Source of the DNA: Teichococcus vastitatis
Lineage (GTDB): Bacteria > Pseudomonadota > Alphaproteobacteria > Acetobacterales > Acetobacteraceae
DNA: 64,000 nucleotides
Reading direction: 5' to 3'
NCBI RefSeq assembly: GCF_003604215.1
Contig: NZ_QXGS01000003.1
Span: forward strand, 310,001 to 374,000
Part shown: positions 56,436-64,000 of the stretch, piece by piece
How the letters are laid out: every line of letters starts with the position of its first letter
Position numbering within the stretch: the stretch's first letter is position 1
The notes under the pieces: model-generated
What the model was told of the DNA's origin: nothing
Database searches by the model: none
The model's input: the letters and a program-made list of their open reading frames with translations, nothing else
Program-made: the position numbers and the translations under genes

Positions 56436-57136
56436 CACACGCCATGTCCGGCCAGCTGCAGGATCAGGCGGAACCCCGGCCCCGTCACCAGGGCCGCGAG
56501 CCCTCCCATGATGTCCAGGGAGGGTGCCAGCCGGGGCAGCACGAACAACAGCAGCAGCACGATCACCAGCCCGGCCGGCTCCAACCGCGCCAGCGCCATG
56601 GCCGGCCCGCGCGGCAGCAGACCCACCATGATACGGCCGCCATCCAGCGGCGGCACCGGCAACAGGTTGAACAGCCCCAGCAGCAGGTTGGCGAGGATCG
56701 AGAGAACAACGAAGCGGATGGCGAACTCCATCGCCTCCGGAGGCAGGACGCCGGCAAGGCCGTCCAGCGGATGCGCCAGCATCGCTGCGCACCACGCCAG
56801 GAACACATTCATGGCCGGCCCCGCAGCCGCCACCAGCACCATGCCGAAGCGCGGGTTGCGCAGCCGGCCGATATCCACCGGCACCGGCTTGGCCCAGCCG
56901 AACATCACCTCGACCCGGCCGATCGTCAGCAGCTGGAACAGCACCAGCAGCCCGGGCAGGATCACCGTGCCGACCCGGTCGACATGCCGCAGGGGATTGA
57001 GGCTCAGTCGCCCTGCCCGTGCCGCAGTGTCGTCGCCCATGGCCAGCGCGGCATAGCCATGCGCTGCCTCATGCAGGGTGATGGCCAGAACCGCCGCCAG
57101 AATGGCCGCGAGCAGCTCCGGCAGCCACTCCGTCAC
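56435..57136 (-). CDS. Site-2 protease family membrane metalloprotease
   Basis: An intramembrane zinc protease of the M50B minimal group. In 233 residues there are several membrane helices; the zinc motif is ITLHEAAHGYAAL (His22 and His26 with Glu23) and the third ligand lies in LPVPPLDGGRIM. It lacks PDZ and CBS domains. Substrates are unknown. Genes of this type commonly sit between nagZ and scpA, as here; both junctions are 4-nt overlaps. Confidence 0.9.
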   Translation of the reverse strand: MTEWLPELLAAILAAVLAITLHEAAHGYAALAMGDDTAARAGRLSLNPLRHVDRVGTVILPGLLVLFQLLTIGRVEVMFGWAKPVPVDIGRLRNPRFGMVLVAAAGPAMNVFLAWCAAMLAHPLDGLAGVLPPEAMEFAIRFVVLSILANLLLGLFNLLPVPPLDGGRIMVGLLPRGPAMALARLEPAGLVIVLLLLFVLPRLAPSLDIMGGLAALVTGPGFRLILQLAGHGV

Positions 57137-58134
57137 GCCAGGTTCCGCAGGACGTCATCCCGCTGCCGCGCCAGGGCGGTCCGATCATGGACCATAACCC
57201 GGCCCGGCAGGCTGTGCTGCCGCGCCCGCGCGAGGCGCCCTTCGGCCCGGTCGCTGAGCGGGCCGCTGCCGCGAAGCACCGCGACGCTTTCGGACAGCAC
57301 GCCGGTGCAATGCAGCACCAGATCGCAACCGGCGTCGAGCGACTCCCGCGCCAGCCCGCCGGGCTCGCCCCGCAGCGCATGCATGGCCAGATCGTCCGAC
57401 ACCAGAGGGCCATCGAAGCCGATGGCGCCGCGGATCACCTGTTCGATCACCAGCGGCGACAGGGTGGCGGGGCGTTGCTCGTCCCAGGCAGTGTAGAGGA
57501 TGTGCGCCGTCATGGCCCAGGCGCCGGACGCCGCCAGCGCCGTGAAGGGAGCGAGATCGGCTTCCAGCTCCCGCGCCGTGGCGGTGACGCGGGGCAGCTC
57601 CAGGTGGCTGTCGACTGCGGCACGCCCATGCCCCGGGATGTGCTTGATCACCGGGATGGTCCCGGCTTCCTGCAATCCCCGGATCCAGGCGCCGCCGAGC
57701 CTCGCAACCTCGTCGGGGTCCGCGGAGAAGGAACGGTCTCCGATGATGCCATGGGCTCCGGGCAGGCGCAGATCCAGAACCGGTGCGCAGACCACATCCA
57801 GCCCGAGATCACGGCATTCCAGCCCGAGCAGCGTGGCGTTGGCGCAGGCGGCTGCCTCGGCGCCCGCCTCGAATCGCGCGGCGGGTGGAAACTCCGGCCA
57901 GTGCGGCGGCCGCAGCCGGGCGACGCGCCCGCCTTCCTGATCCACCAGGATCGGCACCTCGGCTCCCAGCTCGGTGCGGATCGCTGTTGTGAGGCTTCGA
58001 AGCTGTTCCGGATTGGCGATGTTGCGGGCGAACAGGATCACGCCGAAGGGGCGCCACTGCCGCAGCATGGCCACCTCGTCCGTTGATAAATGGTGGCCGG
58101 CCAAACCGATGATCGCGGCGCGAGGATGTGCCAT
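57133..58134 (-). CDS. nagZ: Beta-N-acetylhexosaminidase (NagZ)
   Basis: Cytoplasmic glycoside hydrolase family 3 enzyme that removes GlcNAc from recycled anhydromuropeptides. In 333 residues the motifs are FGVILFARNIANPEQL, LVDQEGGRVARLRPP, the catalytic loop VIKHIPGHGRAAVDSHLELP with the His-Asp dyad, and the nucleophile in GPLVSDDLAMHALRG. Products of MltB and RlpA-type enzymes feed this pathway. ATG 58134 is 14 nt after the SPOR gene. Confidence 0.94.
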   Translation of the reverse strand: MAHPRAAIIGLAGHHLSTDEVAMLRQWRPFGVILFARNIANPEQLRSLTTAIRTELGAEVPILVDQEGGRVARLRPPHWPEFPPAARFEAGAEAAACANATLLGLECRDLGLDVVCAPVLDLRLPGAHGIIGDRSFSADPDEVARLGGAWIRGLQEAGTIPVIKHIPGHGRAAVDSHLELPRVTATARELEADLAPFTALAASGAWAMTAHILYTAWDEQRPATLSPLVIEQVIRGAIGFDGPLVSDDLAMHALRGEPGGLARESLDAGCDLVLHCTGVLSESVAVLRGSGPLSDRAEGRLARARQHSLPGRVMVHDRTALARQRDDVLRNLA

Positions 58135-58148
58135 GTCAGCGCCGGACC

Positions 58149-58970
58149 TCAGCCGCCGATCACGGCGCAGGCACCGCCGCGGCTCCGCACCGAATTGCAC
58201 AGGTCGCTGGCCGCATCGCGGCTCTGGAACCCGCCGGTGCGCAGGCGCCACATGGTGGGCTTTCCGTCCTGCTCGAAGCGGATGATCTGCGGCGCATGTC
58301 CGCTCAGTTCCGGAACCCGCCGGCCCAGCCGGTCCCACTCGGCGCGCGCGCCGGCTTCGGAACCGAGCGCGCCGAGTTGCACCACCACGGTGCCGCTGAC
58401 GGCCACCGAGGGGCGGGCCGGCGGTGCGGCTGGCGGCAGTTGCTCCGGCGCCCGCACAACCACGGGGGGTGCCGGTTCCGGCACCGGAACAGCGGCTGGT
58501 GGCGCGGCAGGCGGCGTTTGCGCGGCAATCGGCAGAGTTGTTGCCGAGGGTTCCGCCTCCTGCACCGGGGCTGGCACCAGCAGCGGCGGTGGCGCGGCAA
58601 CCACCTGTGGCGCCAGCATCGCCGGCGGGGTCGTCGCGGCACGCAGCGCATCCAGGTTCGGCGCTTCGGCCGCCGGGCCGAGCCTCCCGGAAGGCTCGTA
58701 ACTGCCGCTCGCCGTGCGCCGCTGGAAGATGATCTCGTCCTGGTTGGCGACCCGCAAGCCGCCGCGATCCTCCGGCCGCACCTTGATGGGGCGCGAATCC
58801 GCCTGGATCACCGGAATGGTGTTGTCCGTGTAATGCGTGATCGTCCAGCCGACCACACCGCCGACCGCCAGGGTTCCCAAAACGCCGGCAGCCATCATCA
58901 GGAGGCGGCGGGAGCCGCCATCCTCAGCGGTTTCCCTGACCCGATAGGACGGGATCTGAGCTTCTCTCAC
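58149..58970 (-). CDS. SPOR-domain membrane protein
   Basis: A bitopic protein likely to sit at the septum. The 273 residues comprise a short cytoplasmic start, one membrane helix (LLMMAAGVLGTLAVGGVVGW), a periplasmic Pro/Ala-rich linker of about 90 residues and a C-terminal SPOR domain (VVVQLGALGSEAGARAEWDRL ... WRLRTGGFQSRDAASDLC) that should bind denuded glycan. It starts at a GTG that overlaps the argS stop (GTGA). FtsN-like function is possible but unproven. Confidence 0.87.
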   Translation of the reverse strand: MREAQIPSYRVRETAEDGGSRRLLMMAAGVLGTLAVGGVVGWTITHYTDNTIPVIQADSRPIKVRPEDRGGLRVANQDEIIFQRRTASGSYEPSGRLGPAAEAPNLDALRAATTPPAMLAPQVVAAPPPLLVPAPVQEAEPSATTLPIAAQTPPAAPPAAVPVPEPAPPVVVRAPEQLPPAAPPARPSVAVSGTVVVQLGALGSEAGARAEWDRLGRRVPELSGHAPQIIRFEQDGKPTMWRLRTGGFQSRDAASDLCNSVRSRGGACAVIGG

Positions 58971-60754
58971 CGCATCTCCTCAACCGGCGCGACGCCCATG
59001 ACCGCGAGGCCCGAGCGGATGACGATGGCCGTGGCGGCCACCAACGCGAGGCGCGCCCGCGTGGCGTCCGGCTCCTCGGCCCGAATGAATCGCAATGTCG
59101 CATCATCGCGGCCACGGTTCCACAAAATATGAAAGTCGCCGGCCAAGTCCCCAAGATAAAAGGCAATCCGGTGTGGCTCCCGCGCCGCAGCAGCGCCCTC
59201 CACCACCCGCGGCCACAGGCTGAGGCGGCGGATCAGCGCCAACTCCGCCGGATCCTTCAGCAGATTGACCGGCGCCGCCGCAAGCTCGGCCTGAACCGGC
59301 GCCTCTGCCTGGCGCAACACGGAGCGGCAGCGCGCATGCGCGTACTGGACGTAGAACACCGGATTGTCGCGCGACTGCTCCACGACCTTGTCGAGGTCGA
59401 AATCCATCTGCGCGTCAGATTTGCGTGTCAGCATGGTGAAACGCACGGCGTCACGCCCGACCTCGTCGATCAGGTCGCGCAGCGTGATGTAGGTGCCGGC
59501 GCGTTTCGACATGCGCACCGGCTCGCCACCTTTCAGCACCTTCACGATCTGCGTCAGCACGACCGAGAACCCGATCGGCTTCTCAGCCGACAGCGCGGCG
59601 ACCGCGGCCTTCATGCGCGGCACGTAGCCACCGTGGTCGGCACCCCAGACCTGCACCAGCTCGTCGAAGCCGCGCGCGATCTTGTCGGCATGGTTGCCGA
59701 TGTCGTTGGCGAAGTAGGTGTTGCTGCCATCGCTTTTGCGCAGCGGACGATCCACGTCGTCGCCGAAGCGGGTGGAGGCGAACAGCGTTTGCGGCCGCGG
59801 TTCCCAATCCTCCGGCAACTTGCCCTTCGGCGGTTCCAGCACGCCCTCATACACCATGCCCCGGGCGGCGAGCTCGGCGATGGCCTGGTCGGCCACGCCG
59901 CGGCGCACCAGCTCGGCCTCGCTGATGAACACGTCATGCTCGACGCCAAGCGCCGCCAGATCCTCGCGGATCGCTTCCATCATCCGCGCCACGGCGAAGC
60001 TGCGCACCACATCGATCCAGTTGGCCGGATCGGCCGGCATCGCTCCCGGCGCGAGGGCGTCGCCATATTGCTCGCGCAGCGCTTCGCCGACCGGAACAAG
60101 GTAGTCGCCACGATACTGCAACCCGCCGGGGATGGATGCGGCGTAGGCGTCCTCCGTCAGTGTCGTGCCGAGCGCCTGCAGGTAGCGCCAATAGGCGGCA
60201 TAGCCCAGCGCCTGGACCTGCGCCCCCGCGTCGTTGATGTAGTATTCCTTGGTCACGCGCGCGCCCGCCTTGGCCAGCAGGTTGGCCAAGGCATCGCCCA
60301 CCACCGCGCCGCGGCAATGGCCGACATGCATGGGGCCAGTCGGATTCGCGGATACATATTCCACGTTCACCGCTGCGCCCTGCCCCGACTGGCCATCGCC
60401 ATAGGCCTCGCCGACCCGGAGGATCAGCGGCAGCTGGCTCAGCAGGTAGTCCTCTGCCAGCCTGAGGTTGACGAAGCCCGGACCGGCCGGAACCGCTTCC
60501 GACACCATCGGAAGCCGTGCCAGCGCCTCGGCCAGTTGGGCGGCGATCCTGGCCGGCGGCTGCCGGGCAGGCTTGGCCACGACCATGGCGCCGTTGGTGG
60601 ACATGTCCCCGTGGGAGACATCGCGGGGCGGCTCCACGGTGACGCGGGCCAGCGCTTCTTCCGGCAGTTCCGGCAGGAGGCGCCGCAGGCAGGCCAGGAC
60701 CTCGATGCGCAACGCGGCGAAGATGTCCTGCGGGGCGTCTTGATGCTGTTCCAT
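58967..60754 (-). CDS. argS: Arginyl-tRNA synthetase
   Basis: Charges tRNA-Arg. The 595-residue class I enzyme has the N-terminal Add1 domain, the HIGH-equivalent VSANPTGPMHVGHCRGAVVGDAL, a KMSK-type PVRMSKRAGTYITLRDL and a DALR anticodon-binding domain that ends in VAPVEEMR. It lies 9 nt after dgt and overlaps the SPOR gene by 4 nt. Confidence 0.96.
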   Translation of the reverse strand: MEQHQDAPQDIFAALRIEVLACLRRLLPELPEEALARVTVEPPRDVSHGDMSTNGAMVVAKPARQPPARIAAQLAEALARLPMVSEAVPAGPGFVNLRLAEDYLLSQLPLILRVGEAYGDGQSGQGAAVNVEYVSANPTGPMHVGHCRGAVVGDALANLLAKAGARVTKEYYINDAGAQVQALGYAAYWRYLQALGTTLTEDAYAASIPGGLQYRGDYLVPVGEALREQYGDALAPGAMPADPANWIDVVRSFAVARMMEAIREDLAALGVEHDVFISEAELVRRGVADQAIAELAARGMVYEGVLEPPKGKLPEDWEPRPQTLFASTRFGDDVDRPLRKSDGSNTYFANDIGNHADKIARGFDELVQVWGADHGGYVPRMKAAVAALSAEKPIGFSVVLTQIVKVLKGGEPVRMSKRAGTYITLRDLIDEVGRDAVRFTMLTRKSDAQMDFDLDKVVEQSRDNPVFYVQYAHARCRSVLRQAEAPVQAELAAAPVNLLKDPAELALIRRLSLWPRVVEGAAAAREPHRIAFYLGDLAGDFHILWNRGRDDATLRFIRAEEPDATRARLALVAATAIVIRSGLAVMGVAPVEEMR

Positions 60755-60763
60755 AGGGTCCGT

Positions 60764-61915
60764 TCAGCCTGGAAGATGGGGGTCGGTCAGGCGCCGGTGT
60801 TCTTCCAGCGCGAAACGGTCGGTCATGCCGGCGATGTAGTCGCACACGGCGGCGGCACAGTCGGCGCTGCCGGCGACCCCGGCGCGCTCGCGCCATTCCG
60901 GCGGCAGCATGTCGGGGCCGCCATGCAGCAGGCTGAACAGCACCTGCACCACCCGGCGGCATTTCTGCGTGGTGCGGTTCACCCGCCAATGCCGGTACAT
61001 GCGGCCGAACAGGAACTCCCGCACCTGCTGGTTGGCTTCCTGCATGGCAGCACTGAAGGCCACCATCGGTTGGCCGGCCTGCCGCACCGCCGCGGCATCC
61101 GCCGGCGCCAGGGCCGCCAGGCGGCGCGTCGCCTCCGCGACCACGTCCTCGACCATCAGGTTGATCACCCGCCGGATGGCCTCGCTCGCCAGGCGCGCCG
61201 GCGATGCGGCGGGGTAGGCCCGGCGGGCTTCCGCCAGGGCGGTGCCCACCAGCGGCAGGGAGGCCGCTTCGTCCAGGGTGAAGATGCGGGCCCGCAGGCC
61301 GTCGTCGAGGTCGTGGTTGTTGTAGGCGATGTCGTCCGCCAGCGCCGCCACTTGCGCTTCCACCGAGGAATGGGTGTTCAGCTCGAGCGAATGGCGCTGG
61401 TCGTACTCGGCGGTGAAGGGCGGCGGGCGGCGCAGCGGTCCGTTGTGCTTGGCCAAGCCTTCCAGCGTTTCCCAGGTCAGGTTCAGCCCGTCGAACTCGG
61501 CGTAGCGCCATTCCAGCGTCGTGACTGCCTTCAGGCTCTGGGCATTGTGATCGAAGCCGCCATAGGGCCGCATCACGCCGTTCAGCGCCTCTTCCCCGGC
61601 GTGGCCGAATGGCGGGTGGCCGAGATCATGGGCCAGGGCCAGGGCTTCCGCCAGATCCTCATCCACCCGCAGGCGCCGCGCGATGGAGCGGGCGATCTGC
61701 GCCACCTCGATGCTGTGCGTCAGCCGAGTGCGGAACGCATCCCCTTCATGGAAGATGAAGACCTGCGTCTTGTATTGCAGGCGCCGGAACGCGGCGCTGT
61801 GGATGATGCGGTCCCGGTCACGCTGGAACGGCGATCGGGCCCCGCCCGCCGGCTCCGGATGGAGGCGGCCACGCGAGGTTTCCGGCCGGACGGCATAGGG
61901 AGCAAGGTCGGGCAT
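60764..61915 (-). CDS. dgt: Deoxyguanosinetriphosphate triphosphohydrolase-like HD protein
   Basis: HD-domain dNTP triphosphohydrolase. The 383-residue protein has FQRDRDRIIHSAAFRRLQYKTQVF, RTRLTHSIEVAQIARSIARRL, the HD motif LALAHDLGHPPFGHAGEEAL, and ALADDIAYNNHDLDDGLRA with the further metal ligands. It is the dgtA-like type common in alphaproteobacteria. It starts the leftward ten-gene array and diverges from the IscA-family gene over 104 bp. Confidence 0.93.
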   Translation of the reverse strand: MPDLAPYAVRPETSRGRLHPEPAGGARSPFQRDRDRIIHSAAFRRLQYKTQVFIFHEGDAFRTRLTHSIEVAQIARSIARRLRVDEDLAEALALAHDLGHPPFGHAGEEALNGVMRPYGGFDHNAQSLKAVTTLEWRYAEFDGLNLTWETLEGLAKHNGPLRRPPPFTAEYDQRHSLELNTHSSVEAQVAALADDIAYNNHDLDDGLRARIFTLDEAASLPLVGTALAEARRAYPAASPARLASEAIRRVINLMVEDVVAEATRRLAALAPADAAAVRQAGQPMVAFSAAMQEANQQVREFLFGRMYRHWRVNRTTQKCRRVVQVLFSLLHGGPDMLPPEWRERAGVAGSADCAAAVCDYIAGMTDRFALEEHRRLTDPHLPG

Positions 61916-61921
61916 GACCGC

Positions 61922-61939
61922 GGCGGCTTACCAGCCGCC
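61922..61939. promoter_or_regulatory. 7-bp inverted repeat in the dgt / IscA-gene divergent region
   Basis: GGCGGCT, TACC spacing, AGCCGCC is a perfect inverted repeat just above the dgt start codon. It could be an operator or a 5'-leader hairpin of dgt. No known regulator consensus was recognised. Confidence 0.3.
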
Positions 61940-61967
61940 CTGGCCTGCCGCAACGCCGGCATCAAGG

Positions 61968-61996
61968 TTGGAAAGCGGTGGGCCACGGCCTATGTT
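61968..61996 (+). promoter_or_regulatory. Likely promoter of the IscA-family gene
   Basis: TTGGAA (61968-61973), a 17-bp spacer and TATGTT (61991-61996) form a good housekeeping-type promoter. Transcription would start near 62003, about 17 nt before the ATG and still include its GAGGAG ribosome site. Confidence 0.5.
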
Positions 61997-62019
61997 CGGT
62001 GTCGAGGAGTTTCCCGATC

Positions 62020-62373
62020 ATGCCCGATGGTTCGCCGCACCCCGCTTCCTTCAGCGTCACGCCCCGCGCCTTCGCCCAGGTCCGCCAGATCGCCGGGCGC
62101 GAGGGCCGGCCCGGAGCCGGACTCCGGCTGGCCGTGCTGGCGGGCGGCTGCTCCGGCTTCCAGTATTCCTTTCAGCTCGACGACGCCGTGGCCGAGGACG
62201 ACCTTGTGCTGGAGGCAGACGGAACGCGGGTGATGATCGACCCGGTCAGCCTGGACCTGGTGCAGGGCGCGCAGCTCGACTGGGCGGACGAGCTGATCGG
62301 GGCGCATTTCACCGTGCGCAACCCGCAGGCGGCGTCCGGCTGCGGCTGCGGCGCTTCCTTCTCCATCGGCTGA
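62020..62373 (+). CDS. Iron-sulfur cluster assembly/insertion protein (IscA/ErpA/HesB family)
   Basis: A-type carrier that delivers Fe-S clusters to apoproteins. The 117-residue protein has the three family cysteines: GGCSGFQYSFQL and the C-terminal SGCGCGASF. ATG 62020 has GAGGAG 10 nt upstream. It is not beside a suf or isc operon here, which fits ErpA-type genes, but IscA or SufA cannot be excluded. Confidence 0.9.
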   Translation: MPDGSPHPASFSVTPRAFAQVRQIAGREGRPGAGLRLAVLAGGCSGFQYSFQLDDAVAEDDLVLEADGTRVMIDPVSLDLVQGAQLDWADELIGAHFTVRNPQAASGCGCGASFSIG

Positions 62374-62390
62374 TCCGAAGCAACGCTGCG

Positions 62391-63158
62391 GTGCGCCTCG
62401 CCAGCTTCAATGTGAACTCCGTGCGGAAGCGTGTTCCGCATATCTCCCGCTTCCTGCAGCACGCCGAGCCCGACCTGCTGTTCCTGCAGGAACTGAAATG
62501 CAAGACGGAGGAGGTTCCGGCCGCCGAGTTCGAGCGCCTCGGCTACCGGGTGCACGCGGTTGGACAGCCGGGTGGCCGCAACGGCGTCGCCGTGTTGTCG
62601 CGAATTCCCTTTGAGGTAATTTGCGAGGCGCTGGAGGGCGAAGCCGCCGACGACCATGCGCGCTATATCGAGGTGATCGCCGGCGGCGCGCACCTCGCCG
62701 GCATCTACCTGCCGAACGGCAATTCCGGTGGCGCCGAGGGCTATGCCTACAAGCTGCGCTGGATGGAGCGGCTGCGGCAGCGCGCCGTCACCTTGCTGGA
62801 TCAATTCAAGCCGCTGGCCATCCTCGGCGACTTTAATGTCTGCCCGGCCGCGCTGGATCTGGCGCCGGGCGCCTTGCCGGCCACGGACGCGCTGGTGCGC
62901 CCGGAAACCCGCGCCGCCTTTCAGGCGATCTGCCACCTGGGCCTGACCGATGCGGTTCGGGCCCTGCATCCGCGGGAACAGGTCTTTACCTACTGGGACT
63001 ACGGCGCCTCCTTTGAAGGCAATCGCGGGCTGCGCATCGATCACGCGCTGCTGTCGCCTGAGCTGGCCGAACGTCTGGTCTCCGCCCGGGTCGACATCGG
63101 CCCGCGGGCGGAGGAACAGCCCTCCGACCATACGCCCCTGGTGATCGAACTCGCCTGA
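62391..63158 (+). CDS. xth: Exodeoxyribonuclease III
   Basis: AP endonuclease and 3'-5' exonuclease of base excision repair. In 255 residues the motifs are RLASFNVNSVRKRVPHI, LLFLQELKCKTEEVP, GIYLPNGNSGG, AILGDFNVCPAALDL and SDHTPLVIEL. It begins at GTG 62391, 17 nt after the IscA-family gene; the frame is open far upstream, but that part overlaps the upstream gene and lacks nuclease features. It converges on valS. Confidence 0.94.
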   Translation: MRLASFNVNSVRKRVPHISRFLQHAEPDLLFLQELKCKTEEVPAAEFERLGYRVHAVGQPGGRNGVAVLSRIPFEVICEALEGEAADDHARYIEVIAGGAHLAGIYLPNGNSGGAEGYAYKLRWMERLRQRAVTLLDQFKPLAILGDFNVCPAALDLAPGALPATDALVRPETRAAFQAICHLGLTDAVRALHPREQVFTYWDYGASFEGNRGLRIDHALLSPELAERLVSARVDIGPRAEEQPSDHTPLVIELA

Positions 63159-63163
63159 CCTAC

Positions 63164-63182
63164 CGCGGCGACGCGCCGCGGC
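63164..63182. terminator. 8-bp perfect hairpin between xth and valS
   Basis: CCGCGGCG, loop ACG, CGCCGCGG fills most of the 33-bp gap between two converging genes. It could end both transcripts. There is no U tract on either side, as for the other hairpins in this window. Confidence 0.5.
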
Positions 63183-63191
63183 ACGGCCTCC

Positions 63192-64000
63192 TCAGTCGGT
63201 GATTCGGTCCAGCGCCACTTGCAGCCGGGCCGCCTCCGCCTCGAACCCGGCCAGGCGTTCGCGGTTTTCCTCAACCACCTCGGGCTTGGCCCGGCTGACG
63301 AAGTCGGGATTCGCCAGCTTGGCGGACACCTTGGCGGCCTCCGCCTCGTTCTTGTCCAGCTCACGCCGCAGCCGGGCCCGCTCGGCCTCCAGGTCGATCG
63401 CCCCGGCCAGGGGCAGCAGCACCGTGGCTTCGCCCACCACCAGCTGGGCCACGCCCTTTGGCGCCTCGTCGGTGGCCAGGGCACGGAACTCGGTGGCCCG
63501 CGCCATGCGGCGGATGGTGTCCAGCCAGGCTCCGCCGCGCGCCAGGGTTTCCGGTGACGCGTCCTGCACCAGCAGCGGCACGGTCACGCTGGGCGGCACG
63601 TTCATTTCGGCTCGCACGGCCCGCACCGCGGACACCAGCCCGACCAGCCAGTCGAGCTCGCCGCGGGCCGCGGCGGCCTCGCTCACGGGCACCGGTTCCG
63701 GCCAGGCGGCGTGGATCAGGCTGAACTCGGCGCCATAGCCGAAGCGGTCCCACAGCTCCTCGGTGAGGTAGGGCATCACCGGGTGCAGCAGGCGGAGGAT
63801 GGTGCCCAGCACGTGCTGGGCGGCACCCTTGATCTCGGCCTTTTCCGCACCGTCCGGGCCATTCAGCGCCGGCTTGGCGAATTCCAGGAACCCGTCGCAG
63901 AAGCTGTTCCAGACGAAGCGGTAACAACAGCCCGCGTAATCATCCATGCGGTAGGCGTCCAGCGCCGCCGTGGCCTCGCCGATCGCCTGGTTCGCGGCAT
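63192..64000 (-). CDS. valS: Valyl-tRNA synthetase (5' part beyond the window)
   Basis: Charges tRNA-Val. Only the C-terminal 269 residues or so are visible. The anticodon-binding domain (YAGCCYRFVWNSFCDGFLEFAK, split in two stretches, and LRLLHPVMPYLTEELWDRF) is followed by the C-terminal coiled-coil that contacts tRNA (EAERARLRRELDKNEAEAAKV ... NPDFVSRAKPEVVEENRERLAGF). The frame runs on past position 64000, so an apparent ATG at 63947 is internal. The assignment rests on these very typical ValS segments. Confidence 0.95.
   Translation of the reverse strand, partial: AANQAIGEATAALDAYRMDDYAGCCYRFVWNSFCDGFLEFAKPALNGPDGAEKAEIKGAAQHVLGTILRLLHPVMPYLTEELWDRFGYGAEFSLIHAAWPEPVPVSEAAAARGELDWLVGLVSAVRAVRAEMNVPPSVTVPLLVQDASPETLARGGAWLDTIRRMARATEFRALATDEAPKGVAQLVVGEATVLLPLAGAIDLEAERARLRRELDKNEAEAAKVSAKLANPDFVSRAKPEVVEENRERLAGFEAEAARLQVALDRITD

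Noticed and set aside
59129-62233. A 1034-codon open frame on the + strand, opposite argS and dgt
   Set aside because: It lies antisense to two clearly conserved genes, is rich in His/Arg/Gln/Gly as expected from reversed high-GC codons, and matches no recognisable fold.
61914-62390. Extending xth upstream through its long open frame
   Set aside because: The extension lies over the IscA-family gene and its promoter and has no nuclease homology; GTG 62391 opens exactly at the conserved RLASFNVNSVRK.

Overview
The window is about 64 kb of high-GC, densely packed bacterial chromosome. It looks like an alphaproteobacterium, and an Acetobacteraceae/Rhodospirillales member is my best inference. 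The pointers are the order recG-sdhE-mfd, the block dusB-ntrBC-ntrYX with hfq-hflX and a fused ispDF, an NDUFS4-like complex I subunit, a LexA box of the GTTC-N7-GTTC type, and an EIIA-FPr-EI fusion in a fruBKA operon. Almost everything is chromosomal core. I see no insertion sequence, prophage, CRISPR array, plasmid gene or recognisable island, and no gap above about 250 bp.

Layout. At 1-3.6 kb uvrA (3' end cut by the window edge) and ssb diverge around an SOS box. At 3.7-9.0 kb lies fruBKA, a complete fructose phosphotransferase system. At 9.1-13.1 kb are gyrA, coaD, a cyclophilin and tRNA-Lys. At 13.2-15.7 kb is an overlapping pair that should charge a polyprenyl-phosphate sugar and transfer it to an envelope acceptor. 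At 15.8-24.7 kb are msrP, a Nudix gene, recG, sdhE, mfd, a DsbA-family gene, a membrane hydrolase and tRNA-Ser. At 24.8-29.0 kb is an envelope group (LpxR-like, MltB, RlpA, D-Ala-D-Ala carboxypeptidase) that runs into tmk, holB, metG, tatD and a PhnP-like hydrolase. At 33.8-46.2 kb are mazG and then a leftward series: dusB, ntrB, ntrC, ntrY, ntrX, a D-amino-acid aminotransferase, a HAD phosphatase, hfq, hflX and a HisN-like phosphatase. At 46.3-52.2 kb are ispDF, trpS, a phospholipase D/VTT fusion with a nuclease-fold partner, tRNA-Arg, the NDUFS4-like gene and tRNA-Pro. At 52.3-61.9 kb a leftward ten-gene array reads dgt, argS, a SPOR protein, nagZ, a site-2 protease, scpA, scpB, tatB, tatC, serS. 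The window ends with an IscA-family gene, an exonuclease III and the 3' end of valS.

The most interesting signal is not a gene. A 28-bp sequence at 33745-33772 has the architecture of the XerCD dif site, with arms closely matching those of E. coli dif. It coincides with a change in dominant gene strand: most genes to its left are on the + strand and most to its right on the - strand. KOPS-like GGGNAGGG octamers seen by eye also point towards it from both sides. I infer that the window spans the replication terminus. Other points worth a second look are the LexA box on the uvrA start codon, convergent gene pairs with stop codons 3-4 nt apart (two carrying hairpins across the stops), a tat locus without tatA, an NtrX without GAFTGA, and an hflX whose frame extends above its first usual start codon.
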